From CAIWMF01 sp964402065 (GTDB taxonomy: Bacteria; Verrucomicrobiota; Verrucomicrobiia; Chthoniobacterales; UBA6821), in contig CAYOAN010000007.1 in NCBI GenBank assembly GCA_964402065.1, forward strand, positions 1-64,000: a stretch of DNA of 64,000 bases, in the 5' to 3' direction. Both the position numbers and the translations under genes were made by a program. Each line of letters starts with the position of its first letter. Positions within the stretch are counted from its first letter, which is position 1. Shown here one piece after another: positions 62,417 to 64,000 of the stretch. Below the pieces are notes generated by a model, which was not told the DNA's origin, made no database searches, and was given only the letters and a program-made list of their open reading frames with translations.

Positions 62417-63120
62417 ACTATCACAGCCACGAGAGAAGCTGCCGAAGTAACCCTCAGGAATGCCGAGGCAAACATTGATTGTGGTGTAGCAACAGCTCCT
62501 TGAGCTCTTGGTTCCCGGGGATTCTGCTCAAAAGCATTCTGCTTTTCAAGAACTTGTTGAGGTATCTTTCCTGGGCTTGCTGAGCTAGTTATTACTTTAT
62601 CAGGACTTTTGTTCCCTTGGGGACTTGGTTCTCTAACTACAGACTGTGCTGCTGCTTCCATAGCAGATATCTTGTTAGCTGATTTAATTGCTGCTGCTAT
62701 AGCTGTTTCATCATTAGGTTCCATAGGAACATCTTCAGTGGAATCAATAGAGGAACTATCTGGGTCTTGCATTTCGCTTGTTTCAGGATTGGTAGCAATT
62801 AGTACCGAGCGGTAGCTGGACGTTAGACTGTTATTACTCCTCTCGTCAGGTTTACTGAAAGGTGTTACTAGCTGTAAACTCATTCTACCCTGTGAAGGAC
62901 TACTAGAGTCAGGCCCAAAATCACTAAATACTCTCTGGCGTTGCTCTAATCCACCTTCTAAACCTGTTCTGGTGTCAGTGTTCCTTTTTTCATTACCCAA
63001 CATACCAAATAAAGAAATAGGAGATACTAAGATCAAACAGACTGTTGCTAAAAGAGGAAAAGAACGCGTGAAGAAACTTGTTATAACAGAGCAGAGATTA
63101 TGATAATAAGGAGCGATCAT
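62362..63120 (-). CDS. Tail-motif family protein 2
   Basis: A 252-residue protein from the ATG (MIAPYYHNLC), which is preceded by AAGGA at Shine-Dalgarno distance. The frame is open 27 codons upstream because of the overlap with the duplicated gene end. A signal anchor lies at about 20-42 (LLATVCLILVSPISLFG), then a Ser/Pro/Glu-rich low-complexity body, and the C-terminal anchor AIAYEIYLHSLQTKSTF. No domain is recognised. It starts 31 bp after the end of the next gene upstream and ends 44 bp before the gene at 60899, so all three belong to one operon. Confidence 0.72.
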   Translation of the reverse strand: MIAPYYHNLCSVITSFFTRSFPLLATVCLILVSPISLFGMLGNEKRNTDTRTGLEGGLEQRQRVFSDFGPDSSSPSQGRMSLQLVTPFSKPDERSNNSLTSSYRSVLIATNPETSEMQDPDSSSIDSTEDVPMEPNDETAIAAAIKSANKISAMEAAAQSVVREPSPQGNKSPDKVITSSASPGKIPQQVLEKQNAFEQNPREPRAQGAVATPQSMFASAFLRVTSAASLVAVIVAIAYEIYLHSLQTKSTF

Positions 63121-63136
63121 GATAATCCTTATTTTA

Positions 63137-63206
63137 TTTTGTTTTAAAAAGCTAAAAGGTACTCTTTGTCTGCAATGAGTGAAGATAGATCTCGTAAGCA
63201 ATGGCT
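63137..63206 (-). repeat. 70-bp duplicated 3' gene end, copy 2
   Basis: This is the second copy of the sequence at 62347-62416. It covers the end of the gene at 63152 and the following bases. The corresponding part of the 60899 gene (about 60899-60950) is similar but less exact. Confidence 0.85.
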
Positions 63207-64000
63207 GCTACTACAGCCACTGAAAACATCAAAGCTGGGCGCACAAACGTGCTCCTCAGACTGCTGTTAGGCATTACTGCACTGTCAAACTCCGACTCAT
63301 TGTCTGAAAAAGTATTAGTATCAAAGCTAGAGCGAGATCCTGAGTCACCACTCACAGACTCGTCCTTAATATGAGAATTAAAATGACGAGTTTTGAGTTC
63401 TTTAAAGCCATCAGTAACTGGAGATGGTTGTACTTGGTTTGCACTGATCCCTTCCCTCAGATTGGATACTTGTTGAGAGCCCGAACAAAGGCTGACCCAA
63501 GCAGCTTTCTTAAACTGCCCTTCAAGCTGTTTTGGGATCATCCCACTCTCTTGGTTACCTTTCTTCTCGAGAAGAGAAGGACCCGTTGGAGAAGCAGCGA
63601 GCCTATGCAAACTGCCTTTCGCACAATGTTTTTCTAGATCAACGGCTTCTCCTCCTATACCACGAGGCGTAGAAGTTGGCGAAGGAGATACTATATTACT
63701 CCACCATCCTTTCATTTGGTTTACATGTGTTGACACATCAGATTTTCTTCTTCCAAGAGAATTAAGAGTACCTACAGCTAGGTTTTCAGGACTATCATCA
63801 GTAGGACAGGAGCTGAGCGCTGAAGCAGAAACAGGTGTCTTAGGTGAAGGCGTATTGTCTTTCCCTGCCCCTAGCACCAATGTTTCTGTACTTTTGTAGC
63901 CTTCTAAATCAGTTTCATTAAAATTGAGAATCTGGGTCTCTGTTTCATAGGGGTTCGGAACAAATGACTCGTTATTGCTACCTTTCTCACAAGAAAGAAT
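63152..64000 (-). CDS. Tail-motif family protein 3 (5' end outside the window)
   Basis: An open frame that runs to the window edge with no start, so the N-terminus is missing; at least 282 residues are encoded. The visible part begins ILSCEKGSNNESFVPNPYE, continues with a Ser/Thr/Pro/Asn-rich disordered body, and ends in a hydrophobic helix with AIAYEIYLHSLQTKSTF. A TTG at 63880 could be mistaken for a start, but the frame continues open past it. Body sequence differs from the two downstream relatives. The mature protein probably faces the periplasm or cell surface. Confidence 0.7.
   Translation of the reverse strand: MLSCEKGSNNESFVPNPYETETQILNFNETDLEGYKSTETLVLGAGKDNTPSPKTPVSASALSSCPTDDSPENLAVGTLNSLGRRKSDVSTHVNQMKGWWSNIVSPSPTSTPRGIGGEAVDLEKHCAKGSLHRLAASPTGPSLLEKKGNQESGMIPKQLEGQFKKAAWVSLCSGSQQVSNLREGISANQVQPSPVTDGFKELKTRHFNSHIKDESVSGDSGSRSSFDTNTFSDNESEFDSAVMPNSSLRSTFVRPALMFSVAVVAAIAYEIYLHSLQTKSTF

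Overview
The window looks like a chromosome segment of a Gram-negative member of the PVC superphylum, most likely Verrucomicrobiota. The evidence is a protein of the Verrucomicrobia/Planctomycetes-restricted family TIGR04138 (20034-20447), a DUF1844 protein, an FmdB zinc ribbon, a b558-type SdhCAB complex, a two-domain M16 peptidase, a Tsp/Prc protease and a lysine/alanine-rich histone-H1-like protein. This placement is inferred from gene content; no rRNA or other phylogenetic marker was compared. The DNA is moderately AT-rich, and most genes start after U-rich or pyrimidine-rich leaders with no visible Shine-Dalgarno sequence.

Layout. 0-9.6 kb: MBL-fold hydrolase, Tsp protease, thioredoxin, agmatine deiminase, rhodanese, cyclophilin, YgfZ, a beta-hydroxyacid dehydrogenase and a SurA-like parvulin. 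9.7-14.4 kb: tRNA-Leu(CAG), UbiE/MenG methyltransferase, MFS exporter, RNase D, and an isolated nuoB-nuoC pair preceded by a 59-codon membrane ORF. 14.5-26.5 kb: DUF1844 protein, a large exported protein of unknown role, M16 peptidase, TIGR04138 protein, FmdB, aspartate-semialdehyde dehydrogenase, L,D-transpeptidase, a 1086-residue subtilase with a helical N-terminal region, and a 38-residue lipoprotein with the window's best Shine-Dalgarno and terminator. 26.5-31.8 kb: Nif3-like protein, YchF, dGTPase, a small lipoprotein, the H1-like protein and a YhaM-type exonuclease. 31.7-35.7 kb: a segment bracketed by 67-bp direct repeats that holds a 1122-residue multi-FGE-domain protein. 35.6-45.4 kb: squalene/phytoene synthase, DUF362 protein, QueH, an RluE-like pseudouridine synthase, a chimeric methyltransferase/MFS relic, TypA, YebC, two related exported proteins (one frameshifted) and a UbiB-like kinase. 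45.7-55.1 kb: an amino-acid permease, a POT-family peptide transporter and the complete histidine degradation set hutU-hutH-hutG-hutI. 55.1-58.5 kb: sdhC-sdhA-sdhB. 58.6-64 kb: a second L,D-transpeptidase and a run of exported low-complexity proteins, three of which share an almost identical C-terminal anchor.

How the genes work together. The transporters and hut enzymes form a coherent import-and-degrade module turning histidine or peptides into glutamate, ammonia and formamide. SdhCAB, NuoB/NuoC, UbiE and UbiB point to quinone-based respiration. Two L,D-transpeptidases, Tsp, SurA and the M16 and S8 proteases point to envelope maintenance. The most unusual content is the tandem C-terminally anchored family at 60.9-64 kb, the 3.95-kb segment between direct repeats, a small family of about 160-bp palindromic intergenic elements, and 7-bp-periodic spacers placed immediately before start codons.
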